Assembly (NCBI RefSeq): GCF_012641365.1
Contig: NZ_JABAIM010000001.1
Span: 1,116,001-1,180,000, forward strand
DNA length: 64,000 nucleotides
Direction of reading: 5' to 3'
From: Leeia aquatica
GTDB taxonomy: Bacteria > Pseudomonadota > Gammaproteobacteria > Burkholderiales > Leeiaceae
In this document: positions 36,220-46,026 of the stretch, piece by piece
Layout of the letters: every line of letters starts with the position of its first letter
Numbering within the stretch: the first letter of the stretch is position 1
Position numbers and translations under genes: made by a program
Notes under the pieces: model-generated
The model's input: only the letters and a program-made list of their open reading frames with translations
Database searches by the model: none
What the model was told of the DNA's origin: nothing

Positions 36220-36987
36220 CTAGACATAAAAGCTCTTCACCAGCGCGCCAATCAGCAGCGGCCAGCCATCCACCAGCACAAACAGCATCAGCTTGAACGG
36301 CAGCGAGATCACCACCGGCGAGATCATCATCATCCCCATCGACATCAGCACCGAGGCCACCACCATGTCGATGATCAGGAAAGGGATATAGATCAGGAAA
36401 CCGATCTGGAACGCTGTCTTCAGCTCACTGGTGACATAGGCGGGGACCAGCGCCTTGAAGCCGACATCTTCCGGCCCATTGGGGCGCGCGCTGCCGGACA
36501 GCTCAATGAACAGTGCCAGGTCTTTCTCACGGGTATGCTTGAGCATGAAGGCCTTGAGCGGCTTGCCCCCCGCCTCCAAGGCCTGATTGAAATTGATCTG
36601 ATCCTGCGAAAACGGCACATAGGCGTCGGTATACACCTTCTCCAGCGTCGGTGCCATCACGAACAAGGTCAGAAACAGGCTCATGCCGACAATCACCTGA
36701 TTGGGCGGTGACTGGATGGTACCCATCGCCTGCCGCAGCAGCGACAGCACGATCACGATACGGGTAAACGCCGTCATCATCAGCAAGATGGCGGGCAGGA
36801 AGGTCAGCGAGGTGAGCAGCAGCAGGGTCTGGATCGACAGACTGTATTCGGTACCGCCATCCGGTGTGGGCTGGCTGGTGAACGCCGGCAGGGTGTTGGC
36901 CGCCAAGGCCAGCCCGCCTGTCAGGGCCAGTGCCACCGGCAGCCCCCAGCGCCGTATCCGGCCCCAGTCAAGCAGACGGTGGCGCAT
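36220..36987 (-). CDS. fliP: Flagellar export gate protein FliP
   Basis: FliP (255 aa) is the main subunit of the export gate. A cleavable signal peptide (ALALTGGLALAAN) is followed by the conserved SIQTLLLLTSLTFLPAILL and MMTAFTRIVIVLSLLRQAMG, with QSPPNQVIVGMSLFLTLFVM. The C-terminal LIYIPFLIIDMVVASVLMSM is typical. The start overlaps the end of fliO by about 20 bases, so translation is coupled. Confidence 0.97.
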   Translation of the reverse strand: MRHRLLDWGRIRRWGLPVALALTGGLALAANTLPAFTSQPTPDGGTEYSLSIQTLLLLTSLTFLPAILLMMTAFTRIVIVLSLLRQAMGTIQSPPNQVIVGMSLFLTLFVMAPTLEKVYTDAYVPFSQDQINFNQALEAGGKPLKAFMLKHTREKDLALFIELSGSARPNGPEDVGFKALVPAYVTSELKTAFQIGFLIYIPFLIIDMVVASVLMSMGMMMISPVVISLPFKLMLFVLVDGWPLLIGALVKSFYV

Positions 36988-37405
36988 GGTGCTCCTTGTT
37001 GCGATTGAGGGCGCGTTGCAGCCATTGCTGAAACGGTGGCGACGATTCTGCCTGTGGTGGCACGCCTTCCGGGCGTGGCTGCTCGGTCAGCAGCTGAACA
37101 GACTGGGCGGTGACACCCAGCACCAGCCAGCGATCCCCAAGCTCCACCACCACCACCCGTTCGCGGGTACCCAAGCTCAGCAATCCCACCATCTTCAGCG
37201 GAGACTGCCGCCCCGGCAAGCCATGCGAAAAGCGCTTCATCAACAGCAAGGTGCCGAACAGCAGCGCCAATACCAGCACCAGACTGATCAGCACCTGGAA
37301 GAAATAGCCAAAGGAGAGTGGCTCGGCCGAGCCCGGTGCAGCCATCACCATGACAGGCATGACGAGACCCAACGCCGCCCAGCGGCGCAGCACGCTGGCG
37401 GTCAT
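36968..37405 (-). CDS. fliO: Flagellar biosynthesis protein FliO
   Basis: FliO (145 aa) assists assembly of the FliP ring. It has an N-terminal hydrophobic leader, one main membrane helix (FQVLISLVLVLALLFGTLLL) and a cytoplasmic beta-rich part with SLGTRERVVVVELGDRWLVLG, the best-conserved segment of the family. It overlaps fliN by four bases and fliP by about 20, in the standard fliN-O-P order. Confidence 0.92.
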   Translation of the reverse strand: MTASVLRRWAALGLVMPVMVMAAPGSAEPLSFGYFFQVLISLVLVLALLFGTLLLMKRFSHGLPGRQSPLKMVGLLSLGTRERVVVVELGDRWLVLGVTAQSVQLLTEQPRPEGVPPQAESSPPFQQWLQRALNRNKEHHAPPSA

Positions 37406-37848
37406 TTGTGCAACCGGCGGATGCGCTCGGCGGGGGTGATGATATCGGTCAGGCGGATACCAAACTTGTCATTCACCACCACCACTTCACCCTGCGCAAT
37501 CAGGCAGCCATTCACCAGCACATCCATCGGCTCACCCGCCAAGCCATCCAGCTCCACCACCGAGCCCTGCGCCAGTTGCAACAGGCTGCGGATGGCGATC
37601 TTGGTGCGACCCAGCTCCACCGTCAGCGCGACCGGGATGTCCAGGATCATGTCCAGATTGCTGGGCGCACCCGCCGGGGGCGCACCCTCACCAAACTGCT
37701 GGAAAATCTGCGCGGCGGCGGCAGGTGCTGCAGCCAGCGCATCCCCCCCGTCCGAGGGCTGTTGTGCCGCATCGAAGGCTTCCTGCTCGGCCAGCGCCGC
37801 CGCCCAGTCGTCGAGACCGGTTTCTTCGCTGTCGTTTGCTTCAGCCAT
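37402..37848 (-). CDS. fliN: Flagellar motor switch protein FliN
   Basis: FliN (148 aa) forms the base of the C-ring with FliM. A long acidic N-terminal region (AEANDSEETGLDDWAAAL) is followed by the SpoA domain with DIPVALTVELGRTKIAIR and VNGCLIAQGEVVVVNDKFG, then IRLTDIITPAERIRRL. I start it at the ATG 37846-37848 because AGGGG lies at good spacing; GTG and ATG codons upstream lie inside that ribosome site or in fliM. This placement removes most of the overlap with fliM. Confidence 0.94.
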   Translation of the reverse strand: MAEANDSEETGLDDWAAALAEQEAFDAAQQPSDGGDALAAAPAAAAQIFQQFGEGAPPAGAPSNLDMILDIPVALTVELGRTKIAIRSLLQLAQGSVVELDGLAGEPMDVLVNGCLIAQGEVVVVNDKFGIRLTDIITPAERIRRLHK

Positions 37849-38842
37849 GTTCATCCCCTGCACCCAGCACCTGATCCGCGCCGGCTAAAATCTTGTCCAC
37901 TTTCAAGGCATACTGCCCGTTCAGGATACCATACTGGCATTCCAGCACCGGAACACCATCCACTTCGGCCACAATGGCCTCCGGAATGTCGAGCGAAATC
38001 ACATCGCCGACTTTCAGGTTGAGAATCTCGCCCAACGTCACCGGCGCCGACCCCAGATTCGCCACCAGATCCACTTCCGCCACCTGAATCTGCTTGGACA
38101 GCAGCTTCACCCAGCGGTCATCGGCCTCAGCCCGGTCGGCCTGCATCGAACTGTACAGCACATCCCGAATCGGCTCGATCATGGAATACGGCAGGCACAC
38201 GTGAAAATCACCCCCGCCGGAGCCCAGCTCGATCTTGAAGGTCACCGCCACCACCACCTCGGTCGGCGTGGCGATGTTGGCAAACTGGGTATTCATCTCC
38301 GAGCGCACATACTCGAATTCCACCGGGAACACGGGCGTCCAGGCACGCTGGTATTCCTCAAACACCACTTCCAGCATGCGGTGGATCACCCGCTGTTCGG
38401 TCGAGGTGAAGTCACGCCCTTCCACCCGCATGTGGAAACGGCCATCCCCGCCGAACAGGTTATCGACCACCAGAAACACCAGATCGGGGTCGAAGATGAA
38501 CAGCCCGGTACCGCGCAGAGGCTTCACATGCACCAGGTTCAGGTTGGTTGGCACCACCAGGTTACGAATGAACTCGCTGTACTTCAGCACCCGCACCGGC
38601 CCGACCGAGATTTCAGCATTGCGGCGCAGGAAGTTGAAAATGCCAATGCGGAAATAACGGGCAAAGCGCTCGTTGAGGATTTCGTAGGTCGGCATGCGCC
38701 CACGGACGATCCGCTCCTGACGACCAATGTCGTAGGAGCGAACGCCCGCGCCGTCGCCACCCTCCTCCGGCGCGTCCTCTTCTCCGGTCACCCCGCGCAG
38801 TAGCGCGTCGACCTCTTCCTGGGAGAGGATATCGTCTGCCAT
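37841..38842 (-). CDS. fliM: Flagellar motor switch protein FliM
   Basis: FliM (333 aa) is the central C-ring subunit and binds phospho-CheY. The N-terminal CheY-binding motif is LSQEEVDALLRG (residues about 6-17). A CheC-like middle domain follows (YDIGRQERIVRGRMPTYEI, LRGTGLFIFDPDLVFLVVD), and the C-terminal SpoA domain interacts with FliN. It lies 35 bases after fliL and just overlaps fliN. Confidence 0.97.
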   Translation of the reverse strand: MADDILSQEEVDALLRGVTGEEDAPEEGGDGAGVRSYDIGRQERIVRGRMPTYEILNERFARYFRIGIFNFLRRNAEISVGPVRVLKYSEFIRNLVVPTNLNLVHVKPLRGTGLFIFDPDLVFLVVDNLFGGDGRFHMRVEGRDFTSTEQRVIHRMLEVVFEEYQRAWTPVFPVEFEYVRSEMNTQFANIATPTEVVVAVTFKIELGSGGGDFHVCLPYSMIEPIRDVLYSSMQADRAEADDRWVKLLSKQIQVAEVDLVANLGSAPVTLGEILNLKVGDVISLDIPEAIVAEVDGVPVLECQYGILNGQYALKVDKILAGADQVLGAGDEHG

Positions 38843-38877
38843 GTCCGCTTGCCGGGCACCTGCCTATTGGCCGGCGC

Positions 38878-39435
38878 TCAGCGCTCCTCCAGAATCAGGG
38901 AGGTAAAGGCAATGCTCTTCACCCCTTTTTTCGCCGATTTGACACCAATCACTTCGTTCACCTTGTCCTGCAGAGCCTTCTGCAGCTTCTTCTTGCCTTC
39001 CGGCGTGGACAGTTCGTCAAACTTCTGACTGCCCAGCATCAGAATGATTTCACTCTGAATCTTGGGCTTGTAGGCATTGAGCGTTTCCTTGGCGTGCGGG
39101 TCACCCAATTCAGCCTGGATTTCCACCGACATCACGCCACGCTTTTCCGGATTGCCATCCACATTGACGACAAAGCGATCAATCTTTTCAAACACAGGCG
39201 GCTTCTTGTGCTCTTCGTCGGCAGCTTCCTCTTCCTCAGCAGGGGCTTCTTCGCCACCATGCGCTTCGCCGCCGCCCTCTTCACCGGCATCCGCCTCTTC
39301 ACTGGCCGCATGCTGTTCAGTTTTGGGCTTGCCCTTGGTCGGCTTGTGCTTGGAAGACAGGTAGAACCAGACCCCGCCGCCAACGCCACCCAGCAGCAAT
39401 ACAACCGCAACCACAATGATGATGATTTTTTTCAT
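38878..39435 (-). CDS. fliL: Flagellar basal body-associated protein FliL
   Basis: FliL (185 aa) surrounds the stator and supports torque. An N-terminal membrane helix (IIIIVVAVVLLLGGVGGGVW) is followed by an unusually acidic and Glu/Ala-rich linker of about 50 residues (EEADAGEEGGGEAHGG) and a C-terminal domain with VNVDGNPEKRGVMSVEIQAE and KPKIQSEIILMLGSQKFDEL. It is the first gene of the block, with a 285-base divergent region before ribF. Confidence 0.94.
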   Translation of the reverse strand: MKKIIIIVVAVVLLLGGVGGGVWFYLSSKHKPTKGKPKTEQHAASEEADAGEEGGGEAHGGEEAPAEEEEAADEEHKKPPVFEKIDRFVVNVDGNPEKRGVMSVEIQAELGDPHAKETLNAYKPKIQSEIILMLGSQKFDELSTPEGKKKLQKALQDKVNEVIGVKSAKKGVKSIAFTSLILEER

Positions 39436-39671
39436 GCGCCCTCGCCCGCCTGGAATGCAGACACCCTTTTTGCCTCTAATAATCGAATTCTAATTAAAAA
39501 ACAAATGTTTTCAAAAATTTGTTGATGTCATTTATCAGGATTGTGGCGGGGATACATCGAAACTCCTCTGCTTACGCCACAAGTGGGGTACCACATCTGC
39601 TGAAGCCAACTATACAGCAAGCCTGCATTGAATCCTAAGCCCACTCATGCGTTGCCAGACTGCATGCCTGC
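39436..39671. other. Divergent region fliL-ribF, AT-rich segment with inverted repeat
   Basis: This stretch holds no gene I can support. AACAAAT (39500-39506) and ATTTGTT (39517-39523) form a perfect 7-bp inverted repeat inside an AT-rich tract just upstream of fliL. No clear sigma-54 or sigma-28 flagellar promoter was found for fliL. Confidence 0.35.
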
Positions 39672-39700
39672 TGGACCGGCTGCCTGCCGCCCGTTAAAAT
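39672..39700 (+). promoter_or_regulatory. Sigma-70 promoter of ribF
   Basis: TGGACC (39672-39677) and TAAAAT (39695-39700) are spaced exactly 17 bases apart, 20 bases upstream of the ribF ATG. It may drive the whole ribF-ileS-lspA-ispH set. Confidence 0.6.
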
Positions 39701-39720
39701 GACTGTTTTTTGAACTGCTT

Positions 39721-40695
39721 ATGCGCGTTTTCAGAGGCCTGACCACTCGCCTGCCTGACCCAGCGGCCATCACCATCGGCAATTTTGATGGCGTACACCA
39801 GGGGCACCAAGCGCTGCTTGCCCGCCTGATGCAACAGGCTTGGGCACGCGGTCTGCCATCCACCGTGGTGACGTTTGAGCCGCACCCCCGCGAGTTTTTC
39901 ACCCCACAAGCCGCGCCTGTTCGCCTGACCAGCCTGCGCGAAAAGCTGGAGCTGCTGGCAGCCTGTGGTGTGGCACAGACCGTGGTGCTGCCCTTCAATC
40001 ACACGCTGGCAAGCCAGACCGCTGAGCAGTTCATGTATGACACGCTGCGTGATCAGCTGCAGTGCCGCTATCTGTTGATCGGCGATGATTTCCGCTTCGG
40101 CCAGCGCCGCAGTGGTGATTTTCAGACCCTGCAACAGCATGCCGCGCAGCTGGGGCTGGCGCTGGAGGCCATGACCACCATCGAGCACGCGGGCCTGCGC
40201 GCCTCCAGTACCGCCGTGCGCGCAGCGCTGGCTCAAGGTGAGTTGGCCAGCGCCACTGCCCTGCTGGGCAGGCCGTACCGCATCAGCGGGCGGGTAATGC
40301 ATGGCAACAAGCTGGGCCGTACCATTGGCTACCCGACCGCCAACGTGCAGATCAAACACAATCGCCCGCCCCTCTCCGGCATCTTTGCGGTCAGTGTGGA
40401 TGGACTGGGCGACCGCCCCTGGCCGGGTGCGGCCAGCCTGGGGGTACGCCCTACGGTGACGAATGACGGGCTGGTCACGCTGGAAGTGTATCTGTTCAAC
40501 TTTGACCGGCAGATCTATGGCCAACACCTCGGTGTTCGCTTTCATCACAAGCTGCGCGATGAAGCCCGCTTCCCCGATCTGCCCACGCTGGTGGAACGCA
40601 TTGGGCAGGATGTGACCGAGGCCCAAGCCTACTTCGCACAACACCCCGCACTGCTGCAGCCAGAAGCACTCGCACTGGCACAGCCACTGATTTGA
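39721..40695 (+). CDS. ribF: Bifunctional riboflavin kinase/FAD synthetase
   Basis: RibF (324 aa) phosphorylates riboflavin to FMN and adenylates it to FAD. The N-terminal FAD synthetase half has the nucleotidyltransferase motif ITIGNFDGVHQGHQALL, plus LLIGDDFRFGQRRSG and SSTAVRAAL. The C-terminal riboflavin kinase half has GNKLGRTIGYPTANV and the catalytic Glu in VTLEVYLFNFD. The ribF-ileS-lspA-ispH order is common in proteobacteria, and ileS starts 77 bases downstream. Confidence 0.97.
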   Translation: MRVFRGLTTRLPDPAAITIGNFDGVHQGHQALLARLMQQAWARGLPSTVVTFEPHPREFFTPQAAPVRLTSLREKLELLAACGVAQTVVLPFNHTLASQTAEQFMYDTLRDQLQCRYLLIGDDFRFGQRRSGDFQTLQQHAAQLGLALEAMTTIEHAGLRASSTAVRAALAQGELASATALLGRPYRISGRVMHGNKLGRTIGYPTANVQIKHNRPPLSGIFAVSVDGLGDRPWPGAASLGVRPTVTNDGLVTLEVYLFNFDRQIYGQHLGVRFHHKLRDEARFPDLPTLVERIGQDVTEAQAYFAQHPALLQPEALALAQPLI

Positions 40696-40772
40696 CCACC
40701 GGATTGCATTTTTCGATTAAAGTTAAGGGTTTACAGGCCCCGCGCCTGCCCCGTCAGCCAACAGGATAAACC

Positions 40773-43586
40773 ATGAGCACCACCCCACCGGGCGACAAGC
40801 CGGACTACAAGCCCACCCTGAACCTGCTGGATACGCCCTTTCCGATGCGGGGCGATCTGGCCAAGCGGGAGCCGGGCATGCTGCAGCAGTGGCTGGAGCG
40901 GCAGACCTATCAGCGCATCCGCAAGGTCGCAGCGGGTCGCCCCAAGTTCATCCTGCACGATGGCCCGCCGTACGCCAATGGTGAAATCCATATGGGTCAT
41001 GCCGTCAACAAGGTGTTGAAGGACATGATCGTCAAATCCAAGACCCTGGCCGGCTTTGATGCCCCCTACGTGCCGGGCTGGGATTGCCACGGCCTGCCGA
41101 TTGAGCACAAGGTGGAAAAGGAGCACGGCAAGCTGGCGGACAAGGCGGCTTTCCGCGCGCTGTGCCGTAGCTATGCAGAATCGCAGATCGAGCTGCAAAA
41201 GCGGGATTTCGTGCGACTGGGCATCTTGGGCGACTGGGACAACCCCTATAAGACCATGAATTTTGCCACCGAGGCGGCCATCATCCGCACGCTGGGCAAG
41301 ATCTATCAAAACGGCTATCTGGTCGCGGGCAAGAAGCCGGTGCACTGGTGTGTGGACTGCGGTTCGTCACTGGCAGACGCCGAAGTGGAATACGAAGACC
41401 GCACCTCACCGGCCATCGACGTGGCGTTCCGCGTGGTGGACGAGGACCGTGCCAAACTGGCCGCGGCCTTTGGTACCTCGTTGGGTGACGAAGCAGCCTA
41501 CGCTGTGATCTGGACCACCACGCCGTGGACCCTGCCCGCCAACCAAGCCGTGAGTGTGCACCCGGAACTGACCTATGACCTGATTGCCACGCCGGCGGGT
41601 CTGCTGATTCTGGTGCGTGAACTGGCTGAAGCCGCCATCAAGCGCTATGGTTTTGAATCGGTGGAAGTGGTGGGGCAAGCCAAGGGACAGGCGCTGGAGC
41701 TCATCCGCCTGCAACACCCTTTCCTTGACCGCACCGTACCGCTGATCCTGGGCGACCACGTCACCACCGACGCGGGTACCGGCTTGGTGCATACTGCACC
41801 CGCACATGGTCAGGAAGACTATGTGGTGGGCCTGCGCTACCAGTTGCCAATTGACAACCCGGTGGGTGGCGATGGCCGCTTCCTGGACGGCACTTGGCTG
41901 GTGGAAGGCCGCAGCGTGATGGAGGCCAACCCGCTGATTGTGGATGTGCTGAGCGAGAAGCAGGCACTGCTGTGCCACGCGAAGCTGCGCCATAGCTACC
42001 CGCATTGCTGGCGGCACAAGACACCGATCATCTTCCGCGCCACCAACCAGTGGTTCATCGCCATGGACAAGCCGGTAGCCGATGGCAAGACCCTGCGTGA
42101 CAAGGCGCTGGCCGCCGTGGACGAAACCGAGTTCTTCCCCGGCTGGGGCCGCGCTCGGCTGGAGGCGATGCAGAAGAATCGCCCGGACTGGTGTGTATCC
42201 CGGCAGCGCTTCTGGGGCGTGCCGATGGCCATGTTTGCCCACAAGCAAACCGGTGAGCTGCACCCACGCACTCCGGAGCTGCTGGAACAAGTCGCACAGC
42301 GGGTGGAACAGCAAGGTATCGAGGCCTGGTGGGCGCTGGACCCGGTAGAGCTGCTGGGCAGCGATGCTGAGCACTACAGCCGGCTGCCAGACACATTGGA
42401 TGTGTGGTTCGACTCTGGCTCGACCCACGCCGCCGTGTTACGCACTCGCCCGGAGCTGCAACGCAGCGAGCGCCACCCGGCGGATCTGTATCTGGAAGGC
42501 TCCGACCAGCATCGTGGCTGGTTTATGTCGTCGATGCTGACCGGCTGCGCCACCGATGGTCACGCCCCTTATCGCCAGCTGTTGACCCACGGCTTTCTGG
42601 TGGACGGGCAAGGCCGCAAGATGTCCAAATCACTGGGCAACGGTATCCTGCCGCAGGAGGTGTTCGATACGCTGGGTGCCGACGTGCTGCGACTGTGGAT
42701 TGCCTCTACCGACTATTCGGGCGAGATGTCGCTGTCGAACGAGATCCTGAAGCGGGTGACAGAAACCTATCGTCGCCTGCGCAATACCCTGCGCTTCCTG
42801 CTGGCCAATCTGACCGACTTTGACGCCAGCCAGCACAGCGTGCCGGTAGCGCAGATGCTGGAGATCGACCGCTATGCGCTGGCGCTGGCCGAGCGTTTCC
42901 AGAACCAGCAGATCCTGCCGGATTATGAGCGCTATGTGTTCCACCATGCTGTATCAGCCATCTCGGTATGGTGCTCGGAGGACCTCGGCGGCTTCTATCT
43001 GGACATCCTGAAAGACCGGCTGTACACCAGCGCGCCGACATCGCTGGCACGTCGCTCGGCGCAGACCGTGCTGTGGCATCTGGCGCATAGCCTCACCAAG
43101 CTGCTGGCGCCCATCACCAGCTTCACCAGCGAAGAAGTGTGGCAATCGCTAGGCTATCGCGACAGCGTGTTCGAACACCTGCACCACGCCTTCCCGGAAG
43201 TCGCCGATGCCGAGCCTCTGCTGCAGCGCTGGGAGCGCGTGCGTCAGGTGCGGGGACAGGTCAGCAAGGAGCTGGAACAGCTGCGCATGGATGGCAAGAT
43301 CGGCGCCTCCTTGCAGGCTGAAGTGACCTTGCACGCCAGCGGTGACACCTACGCCGCGCTGGCGGCACTGGGCGACGACCTGCGCTTTGTACTGATCACC
43401 TCCAGTGCGCAGGTGCTACAAGCCGAGGGTGAGCTGCGCATTGAGGCGCACGCCACCCGCGAGCACAAGTGCGAGCGGTGCTGGCATTACCGCAAGGATG
43501 TCGGCCAGCAGGCCGCCCATCCGCACCTGTGCGGGCGTTGCTTCAGCAATCTGTACGGTCAGGGAGAAACCCGTGAGCATGCCTAA
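40773..43586 (+). CDS. ileS: Isoleucyl-tRNA synthetase
   Basis: IleS (937 aa) charges tRNA-Ile and edits misactivated valine. The class I HIGH motif appears as HMGH (in [17 protein letters not shown]) and the KMSKS motif in [11 protein letters not shown]. The CP1 editing domain is in the middle ([14 protein letters not shown] and [16 protein letters not shown]). The C-terminal zinc site is complete: [10 protein letters not shown] and CGRCFSN. Size and arrangement match bacterial type I IleS. The stop overlaps the start of lspA. Confidence 0.98.
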   Translation: MSTTPPGDKPDYKPTLNLLDTPFPMRGDLAKREPGMLQQWLERQTYQRIRKVAAGRPKFILHDGPPYANGEIHMGHAVNKVLKDMIVKSKTLAGFDAPYVPGWDCHGLPIEHKVEKEHGKLADKAAFRALCRSYAESQIELQKRDFVRLGILGDWDNPYKTMNFATEAAIIRTLGKIYQNGYLVAGKKPVHWCVDCGSSLADAEVEYEDRTSPAIDVAFRVVDEDRAKLAAAFGTSLGDEAAYAVIWTTTPWTLPANQAVSVHPELTYDLIATPAGLLILVRELAEAAIKRYGFESVEVVGQAKGQALELIRLQHPFLDRTVPLILGDHVTTDAGTGLVHTAPAHGQEDYVVGLRYQLPIDNPVGGDGRFLDGTWLVEGRSVMEANPLIVDVLSEKQALLCHAKLRHSYPHCWRHKTPIIFRATNQWFIAMDKPVADGKTLRDKALAAVDETEFFPGWGRARLEAMQKNRPDWCVSRQRFWGVPMAMFAHKQTGELHPRTPELLEQVAQRVEQQGIEAWWALDPVELLGSDAEHYSRLPDTLDVWFDSGSTHAAVLRTRPELQRSERHPADLYLEGSDQHRGWFMSSMLTGCATDGHAPYRQLLTHGFLVDGQGRKMSKSLGNGILPQEVFDTLGADVLRLWIASTDYSGEMSLSNEILKRVTETYRRLRNTLRFLLANLTDFDASQHSVPVAQMLEIDRYALALAERFQNQQILPDYERYVFHHAVSAISVWCSEDLGGFYLDILKDRLYTSAPTSLARRSAQTVLWHLAHSLTKLLAPITSFTSEEVWQSLGYRDSVFEHLHHAFPEVADAEPLLQRWERVRQVRGQVSKELEQLRMDGKIGASLQAEVTLHASGDTYAALAALGDDLRFVLITSSAQVLQAEGELRIEAHATREHKCERCWHYRKDVGQQAAHPHLCGRCFSNLYGQGETREHA

Positions 43587-44073
43587 ACCACGCCGCTTTG
43601 TGGCCTGGCTGGCATTGTCCCTGCTGGTCATCGTGCTGGACCGCTGGAGCAAAAGTGCCATCCTGGCCCACTTTGTCGATTATGAGCGGGTGACTTATAC
43701 CTCGTTCTTCAATCTGCACCTGATGCATAACCCGGGTGCGGCCTTTGGTTTGCTGGACGATGCCGGTGGCTGGCAGGTGGTCTTTTTCACAGTGCTGGCT
43801 CTGGCCGCTGCAGGCTTGATCCTGTGGCAGCTATGGCTGCATGCCGATCGCTTCCGCTACAGCCTGGCATTAGCCTGGATCATGGGTGGCGCGCTGGGCA
43901 ATGCCTACGACCGGGTAACCCGGGGGCAGGTGGTGGACTTTCTGGAATTCCATTGGGGCCCGCATTACTGGCCTGCGTTCAATATCGCTGACTGTGCCAT
44001 CGTCGGTGGCGCGGGGCTGCTGATCCTGGACAGCTTTCTGCACAAGCCCAAGGCACAAGGGGCGTCTTCATGA
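43573..44073 (+). CDS. lspA: Lipoprotein signal peptidase
   Basis: LspA (166 aa) is the inner-membrane aspartyl protease that removes the signal peptide from prolipoproteins. It has four hydrophobic segments. Conserved motifs are [33 protein letters not shown] (first catalytic Asp) and [15 protein letters not shown] (second catalytic Asp). I favour the GTG at 43573-43575, eight bases after AGGGAG; the ATG at 43579 is also possible and only two codons later. It overlaps ileS and ispH. Confidence 0.96.
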   Translation: MSMPKPRRFVAWLALSLLVIVLDRWSKSAILAHFVDYERVTYTSFFNLHLMHNPGAAFGLLDDAGGWQVVFFTVLALAAAGLILWQLWLHADRFRYSLALAWIMGGALGNAYDRVTRGQVVDFLEFHWGPHYWPAFNIADCAIVGGAGLLILDSFLHKPKAQGASS

Positions 44074-44999
44074 GTGAAACCCGACAGATCATCCTGGCCA
44101 ACCCACGAGGCTTCTGTGCCGGGGTGGATCGCGCCATCAGCATTGTGGAGCGGGCGCTGGAAAAGTTCGGCGCGCCGATCTATGTCAAGCATGAAGTGGT
44201 ACACAACCGCTTTGTGGTGGATGGCTTGCGGGCCAAGGGGGCCATCTTCATTGAGGAGCTGGATGATGTGCCGCCCGGCAGCACGCTGATTTACAGCGCG
44301 CACGGGGTGTCACAGCAGGTACGCCGCGATGCTGAGGCACGCGGCCTGACCATTTTTGATGCCACCTGCCCGCTGGTCACCAAGGTGCATCTGGAAGTCC
44401 GCCGACTGCGTGAGCAGGGCTTTGAGATCGTGATGATCGGCCACGCCGGCCACCCGGAAGTGGAAGGCACCATGGGCCAAAGCCAGGGCGGCATGTATCT
44501 GGTGGAAACGCCGGCAGATGTGGCACAGCTGCAGGTGGGCACCCCTGACAAACTGGCTTATGTCACCCAGACCACCCTCTCGGTGGACGACGCCCGTATC
44601 ATGGTACAAGCCCTGACCGCACGCTTCCCTGGCATCGTTGGCCCCAAGAAGGACGACATCTGCTACGCCACACAAAACCGGCAGGATGCCGTCAAACAGC
44701 TGGCCAGCCAGAGTGACCTGATCATTGTGATTGGCTCACGCACCAGCTCCAACTCCAACCGGCTGCGTGAAGTGGCGGTGCAACTCGGCGTACCCGCTTA
44801 TATGGTCGACAATGCCACGGAGTTGCAAGCCGAGTGGCTAGCGGGCAAGGCTCGCATTGGCGTGACGGCTGGCGCATCGGCACCGGAAGTGCTGGTCGAA
44901 GGCGTGGTTACCCGCTTGCAGGCGCTGGGCGCCAGCGCGGTCGACACCCTGCGCACGGTGGAAGAGAATGTGGTGTTCAATCTGCCGAAGGGTTTGTAG
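44070..44999 (+). CDS. ispH: 4-hydroxy-3-methylbut-2-enyl diphosphate reductase
   Basis: IspH (309 aa) is the [4Fe-4S] enzyme that makes IPP and DMAPP in the last MEP-pathway step. The three cluster cysteines are in [22 protein letters not shown] and [14 protein letters not shown]. Catalytic residues are in [11 protein letters not shown] and [14 protein letters not shown], and the substrate motif is [11 protein letters not shown]. It overlaps lspA by four bases and ends before a strong bidirectional hairpin. Together with dxr (11 kb) it belongs to the MEP route. Confidence 0.97.
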   Translation: MSETRQIILANPRGFCAGVDRAISIVERALEKFGAPIYVKHEVVHNRFVVDGLRAKGAIFIEELDDVPPGSTLIYSAHGVSQQVRRDAEARGLTIFDATCPLVTKVHLEVRRLREQGFEIVMIGHAGHPEVEGTMGQSQGGMYLVETPADVAQLQVGTPDKLAYVTQTTLSVDDARIMVQALTARFPGIVGPKKDDICYATQNRQDAVKQLASQSDLIIVIGSRTSSNSNRLREVAVQLGVPAYMVDNATELQAEWLAGKARIGVTAGASAPEVLVEGVVTRLQALGASAVDTLRTVEENVVFNLPKGL

Positions 45000-45018
45000 G
45001 TCCAAACGGCTATTCGCA

Positions 45019-45052
45019 ATAATAAACGCGGGCTTTTGCCCGCGTTTATTAT
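45019..45052. terminator. Bidirectional terminator between ispH and the pilin operon
   Basis: A perfect 15-bp stem (45019-45033 with 45038-45052, core AAACGCGGGC) with loop TTTT begins 20 bases after the ispH stop and 21 bases after the last pilin gene (on the minus strand). The A/T-rich outer stem serves as T-tract in both directions, so it can stop both convergent operons. Confidence 0.85.
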
Positions 45053-45072
45053 CATACAAGCACAGCGAAGGC

Positions 45073-45474
45073 TTAACTACCCCAACGCCCGCTGGCCACC
45101 GTACCACTCTTGAAACCCGTATTATTCAGCGTCAAATCCCCATCCCCATCCTGGGATTTCCCCGCCACGGGGGCCGCGGTAAGCGTAAAGCTGGTAGGCC
45201 CGCTCGCCACGCAGGATATTGTGTAATACAAGGTGCTGGAAGCACTCGCTGCACAGGTTGTAGACGAACCTGCTGTGTCATAGCGGCCATTCACAGAGTA
45301 AGCGCGTTCCATTCTAGCCGCATAATCCACCAGTAACTGTTGCGCATCCGTACGGCGGCTTTTCACCACATGCCGGGTATACGCCGGATACGCCACTGCC
45401 GCCAGAATACCAATAATGGCCACCACGATCATCAACTCCACCAAGGTGAACCCAGCGTGACGTACTTTCTGCAT
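45073..45474 (-). CDS. pilE: Type IV pilin (PilE-like minor pilin)
   Basis: This 133-residue protein has a class III prepilin leader: KVRHAG followed by FTLVELMIVVAIIGILA, with the cleavage after Gly and Glu5 of the mature protein present. Two cysteine pairs are possible in the globular head (TTCAAS and ISCVAS). The start at 45472-45474 is preceded by AGGAG at eight bases. As the last gene of the pilY1-fimT-pilV-pilW-pilX set, it corresponds to the PilE minor pilin of Pseudomonas-type clusters rather than the major subunit; this is inferred from order. Confidence 0.88.
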   Translation of the reverse strand: MQKVRHAGFTLVELMIVVAIIGILAAVAYPAYTRHVVKSRRTDAQQLLVDYAARMERAYSVNGRYDTAGSSTTCAASASSTLYYTISCVASGPTSFTLTAAPVAGKSQDGDGDLTLNNTGFKSGTVASGRWGS

Positions 45475-45496
45475 AGTATTCAACTCCTGTAGCCTG

Positions 45497-46024
45497 TTAG
45501 CTAACGGGACACACAATGACCTGACTTTGTACCACGGCGCCTTCATTGGCGTCCAGCGTGCCGGCTGATGCATTGAGAGAGCTGTATGCCTTGGCAGTAA
45601 CCGCCCAGCGGTAGCAGGAGGTAAGGGGGAGGATGCGCCCCGAAGCCGTAAACGTTCCAAGCGGTTGCACCACATACCGTCCAGCGTTCGCCACTGCGAC
45701 AGCGGTAGTTCCTGAAGCGACTGACCATGCTGTGATCGGATTACTCGCCGGGCCAGAAGACTCATTCAAACCTTGAGCATTGGTCAGGCAGTTCCATGCC
45801 GTAGCACAACTTGGCTGACGCAAGGCCAGTTCGCCTTGGCGCAATGCTTGTTCGGCACGCTGAATGGTCTGACTGCGTTCACGGTAATCCCCCGCAGCTC
45901 GCTCCCCCACCACCACCCCGCGCATGCTTCCCATCACCAGCAAGGTCACCACCAGCAGCATGATCAGCGTCACCGCCATGGTAAAGCCCCGGGCTGCGCG
46001 TAACTGTGTTTGACGATTCTGCAT
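45497..46024 (-). CDS. pilX: Minor pilin assembly protein PilX
   Basis: This 175-residue protein has a short leader ending RAARG, then FTMAVTLIMLLVVTLLVMGS, the hydrophobic helix of PilX-like proteins, which lack the usual Glu5 and have a bulk of small residues. The segment GERAAGDYRERSQTIQRAEQ is conserved in PilX. Two Cys pairs lie in the head region (PSCATAWNCL). It starts two bases after pilW and lies 22 bases before the PilE-like gene. Confidence 0.85.
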   Translation of the reverse strand: MQNRQTQLRAARGFTMAVTLIMLLVVTLLVMGSMRGVVVGERAAGDYRERSQTIQRAEQALRQGELALRQPSCATAWNCLTNAQGLNESSGPASNPITAWSVASGTTAVAVANAGRYVVQPLGTFTASGRILPLTSCYRWAVTAKAYSSLNASAGTLDANEGAVVQSQVIVCPVS

Positions 46025-46026
46025 GT

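Noticed and set aside
39541-39640. Sigma-54 promoter (GG-N10-GC) for fliL or ribF
   Set aside because: The single GG-N10-GC match (near 39586) is on the plus strand and differs at most other consensus bases; none is found on the fliL strand.
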